DNA from: Bacillus sp. A301a_S52
GTDB taxonomy: Bacteria; Bacillota; Bacilli; Bacillales; Salisediminibacteriaceae
Assembly: GCA_024701455.1 (NCBI GenBank)
Contig: JABXYP010000001.1
Coordinates: 2,918,001 to 2,982,000, forward strand
Length of the DNA: 64,000 nucleotides
Direction: 5' to 3'
Shown here in pieces: positions 61,947-64,000 of the stretch (position 1 is its first letter; each line of letters opens with the position of its first letter). The translations under genes and the position numbers were made by a program. The notes under the pieces were generated by a model. That model was not told the origin of the DNA and searched no databases. It saw only the letters and a list, made by a program, of their open reading frames with translations.

Positions 61947-62579
61947 CTAGATCATGAGTGTTTTAATGATCACATTTAATGCCTTTTGCTGTGTTTCAAT
62001 AGCCATCGTTGGTAGTGTTGGATTATTTACTGCCATGTCAGGGGTAGCTGGTACATGGATAAAGCCTGCCTGTGTGTTCATTTTCTTCAATTTAATCGTA
62101 TATAAGAGAGAATATAGGGTTGTGTTACATATGTAGGTTCCTGCGCTATTAGAAATATAAGTCGGAATGGACTGCTCTTTCAAAGCATTATATAGCCGCC
62201 TTAATGGAAGTGTAGCAAAAATGCCATCGGGTCCATCTTCAACAATGACTCTATCAATAGGACGATCTCCATGATTATCTCCTATGCTACCTTCTCCGGC
62301 CGAATCCTGAAGATTTATTGCAATTCTTTCAAGGTTTATAGCTGATCTACCTACTGCTACACCTAAACAAATCACAAAGTCTGGGCGATAGTCTTCTACC
62401 TTCTTTATTAATTGCTCATCACATTCTTTATAAACGACAGGCAGTACTAAAGTCTCTAATGTCACATGCTTACCAAAGTCCATTTTAGATGCCCAGTTAA
62501 CTAAATCACTAGTAGGATTTCGAGTCATACTACCAAATGGTTCAAATCCACTAATTAGTAATCGCAAATCACACCACAT
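61947..62579 (-). CDS. pcp: pyroglutamyl-peptidase I
   Basis: A 210-aa cysteine peptidase that removes N-terminal pyroglutamate from peptides in the cytoplasm. The catalytic triad is Glu84 (GRSAINLERIA), Cys151 (SAGTYICNTTLY) and His175 (GFIHVPATP), offset by seven or less from the Bacillus amyloliquefaciens enzyme, and ISGFEPFG opens the fold. I take the ATG at 62579 with GAGGGAAAGG ahead. The frame extends 17 codons upstream, but that region contains the ribosome site. Confidence 0.94.
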   Translation of the reverse strand: MWCDLRLLISGFEPFGSMTRNPTSDLVNWASKMDFGKHVTLETLVLPVVYKECDEQLIKKVEDYRPDFVICLGVAVGRSAINLERIAINLQDSAGEGSIGDNHGDRPIDRVIVEDGPDGIFATLPLRRLYNALKEQSIPTYISNSAGTYICNTTLYSLLYTIKLKKMNTQAGFIHVPATPDMAVNNPTLPTMAIETQQKALNVIIKTLMI

Positions 62580-62795
62580 CCTTTCCCTCTCTATTTTCTT
62601 CTTAAATGTCATAAGTTGCAAGCCTTCCAAGTAGTCTACTTATAGATGACAGTAAGACATCTATTATAACCGTGTGAAAATGTAATAAAATATTCTTTAT
62701 TTAGCCGTTCGGCCTTATTTTCCATGTGATAGGATAAGCATATGACCTGTTTATTAACATCTAAGAGGTAACAACTATTAGGGGGTGAAGAACCT

Positions 62796-63512
62796 ATGCC
62801 TATCGCTGATAAAAAACTGGACCGCCTGTCGTTCTATGATTTGATCCCTGACTCGATGCAAGAACTGTTAGCTAAAGAAGGAACAGAAGTTTCTGCAAAC
62901 AAAGAGAGTATCATCTTTTACGAAGGCGAGGTTCCTAAACATATTTATTTTATTTTAGAAGGTCAAGTAAGACTTACTAAAACATCTCCAGAAGGGAAAG
63001 TTTTTTTCCTACAAAAGAAAAAACAGTATGACCTTCTTGGGGAACTGAGCATATTCAATTCATTAAAATATCAATATAATGCTGAGGTAACCCAAGAAGC
63101 TTTGCTGTTACGTTTTACCTGCCATCAATTTGAGCGTCTTCTCATAGCTCATGAAGAATTAGCGGTAGCATTTATGAAATGGCTCTCCAAAGAAAACCAA
63201 GTCATGATGGCTCAATTTAGAGATCTTGTTTTCTGTGGAAAACAAGGCGCTGTTTTTTCTATTCTAGTGAGGCTATCTAATGAATATGGTCAAACGGTGT
63301 CTCAAGGGATCCTTATTAATCGTAAAATAACGAATCAGGAACTAGCTAACTATGTAGGAGCCACAAGGGAAAGCATTAATAGAATTTTAAAAAGGCTTAT
63401 TAAACAAAAAATCATCTCTGTAAACACAAAATATATTACGATTCACGATTTACCGTTCTTACAAGCCCATTTGCGTTGCAACCATTGCCCCTTTGAGGAA
63501 TGTACAATTTAG
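62796..63512 (+). CDS. fnr: second Bacillus-type Fnr paralogue with iron-sulfur ligands
   Basis: A 238-aa Crp/Fnr activator, the exact length of B. subtilis Fnr. The C-terminal C228-x2-C231-x4-C236 motif and an aspartate at 143 in FRDLVFCGK repeat the cluster ligands seen in the first fnr, and the helix-turn-helix is NQELANYVGATRESINRILK. It should also sense oxygen. A GGGGGTG site precedes the ATG at 62796. It is monocistronic with no nitrate gene adjacent, and I see no clear Fnr box in its promoter region. Two cluster-bearing Fnr proteins in 58 kb is unusual. Confidence 0.92.
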   Translation: MPIADKKLDRLSFYDLIPDSMQELLAKEGTEVSANKESIIFYEGEVPKHIYFILEGQVRLTKTSPEGKVFFLQKKKQYDLLGELSIFNSLKYQYNAEVTQEALLLRFTCHQFERLLIAHEELAVAFMKWLSKENQVMMAQFRDLVFCGKQGAVFSILVRLSNEYGQTVSQGILINRKITNQELANYVGATRESINRILKRLIKQKIISVNTKYITIHDLPFLQAHLRCNHCPFEECTI

Positions 63513-63544
63513 TCATGTGTCACTAAATTATTTATAAAGCTAAG

Positions 63545-63615
63545 CTTCAATCAGTGGGGGTTTTACTACCCCTTAAGAGTGGGATAGATACTTAAATCAA
63601 AGGGGCTTTTTTATC
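63545..63615 (+). terminator. hairpin region after the second fnr, related to the family A head
   Basis: AAGCTTCAATCAGTGGGGGT resembles the head of the long family A copies (TCTTCAATCAGCGGG). It is followed by CCCCTT...AAGGGG pairing and a TTTTTT run at 63607-63612, so it can terminate the fnr transcript. Membership of family A is uncertain. Confidence 0.5.
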
Positions 63616-63655
63616 TTAAGCCGTTAGCCTATTTCAGAAAAAGTTACTTCACGTA

Positions 63656-63690
63656 AAAAACGAGACAGGCAAACCTTCTTGTCTCGTTTA
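63656..63690 (-). terminator. terminator of the TetR-like gene
   Basis: AAACGAGACA pairs perfectly with TGTCTCGTTT around a 12-base loop. On the minus strand T-runs follow. Confidence 0.85.
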
Positions 63691-63731
63691 ACATTAGTCA
63701 TTTTACATACTTCCCTCACCTTTTTTTAAAA

Positions 63732-64000
63732 TTAAGGTACTCGTACTTCTAATCCTCTCACGAATAACGTGACACTTTCTTCTATAAAAGATTCTAAGGG
63801 CATATGTGAGACTTTTTGCCCCCCAAGATGACGAGCTATAAAGAAACCTAAATTCATCCACAAAAAATTCATCGCTTGAGCCTCAACATTACACTCTACC
63901 ATCTTTCCTTGCTTTTGCATTTCTTTAAAATAATCTACTAAATACATTTTAAGCCTTTTAGGATTTTCTGATATTTGTTCGCCAATAAAAGGATGCGTAT
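63732..64000 (-). CDS. C-terminal part of a TetR-type regulator (cut by window edge)
   Basis: The minus-strand frame is open from the right edge to the stop at 63732 and gives about 89 residues (THPFIGEQISENPKRLKMYL, then FFIARHLGGQKV, ending SFIEESVTLFVRGLEVRVP). It lacks its DNA-binding N-terminus here. The helical C-terminus with FIEESVTLFVRGL is characteristic of TetR/AcrR regulators, where it forms the ligand/dimer domain. The internal ATG at 63947 has no ribosome site and is not the true start. Confidence 0.7.
   Translation of the reverse strand, partial: THPFIGEQISENPKRLKMYLVDYFKEMQKQGKMVECNVEAQAMNFLWMNLGFFIARHLGGQKVSHMPLESFIEESVTLFVRGLEVRVP

Overview
The window is chromosomal DNA of a low-GC Gram-positive, spore-former-type Bacillaceae. 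The evidence is strong AGGAGG ribosome sites, a med / fabH-fabF block with yjzC nearby as in Bacillus subtilis, Bacillus-type Fnr proteins with a C-terminal iron-sulfur site, and a ywiC-fnr-narK neighbourhood. A secreted cyclodextrin glucanotransferase and very acidic exported lipoproteins point to an alkaliphile or halophile (Salipaludibacillus/Evansella-like); that assignment is inference. There is no rRNA, tRNA, CRISPR array or intact mobile element; one decayed TnpB-type insertion remnant is present.

Layout. 1-3.8 kb: fatty-acid initiation (fabH and the first codons of fabF behind a FapR-type operator), a Med-like lipoprotein, and small yjzD/yjzC-like genes. 3.9-12.6 kb: an anaerobic nitrate region with ywiC, an unknown 174-aa gene, fnr, narK, and a minus-strand operon for a non-NarGHI nitrate reductase (NarI-like cytochrome b, Mo-bisPGD catalytic subunit, four-cluster ferredoxin subunit, Rieske protein, small membrane protein). 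13-22 kb: starch/maltodextrin use (CGTase, MalEFG importer, neopullulanase). 22.6-26.7 kb: HesB-like protein, a Crp/Fnr paralogue, a predicted Fnr-activated small RNA, and a moeA-mobB-moaE-moaD operon that makes the molybdenum cofactor the reductase needs. 27-33.7 kb: paiA/paiB with a MarR repressor, SCO and CtaG for cytochrome oxidase assembly, a HAD phosphatase, a GNAT and an NfuN-like protein. 33.8-37.7 kb: an SNF2-family helicase and partner gene. 38-46.8 kb: membrane proteins, rhodanese, a MalR-like LacI repressor, a TnpB remnant, an AraC regulator and a MATE exporter. 47-54.2 kb: a TAXI-type TRAP transporter, RpiR regulator, class III aminotransferase and a KamA-family radical SAM enzyme. 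54.6-64 kb: lipoproteins, a Q/M/P-rich protein, a thiol-redox/CcdA pair, an EAL protein, pterin dehydratase, ArsC, a GIY-YIG protein, pyroglutamyl peptidase, a second fnr and the end of a TetR-like gene.

How it fits together. Four promoters (ywiC, the 174-aa gene, the nitrate reductase operon, and a promoter driving a ~216-nt non-coding RNA) each carry a TGTGA-N6-TCACA-like box whose centre lies exactly 29.5 bases before a -10 hexamer, the class II Fnr/Crp geometry. This ties the reductase, its cofactor-gene neighbourhood and a new RNA candidate into one predicted oxygen-responsive circuit. The maltodextrin operon carries cre/LacI-type operators, and a MalR-like repressor lies about 23 kb away.

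One family of ~100-160 bp imperfect-palindrome repeats occurs seven times between genes, and a second family occurs twice. Neither corresponds to an element I can name.
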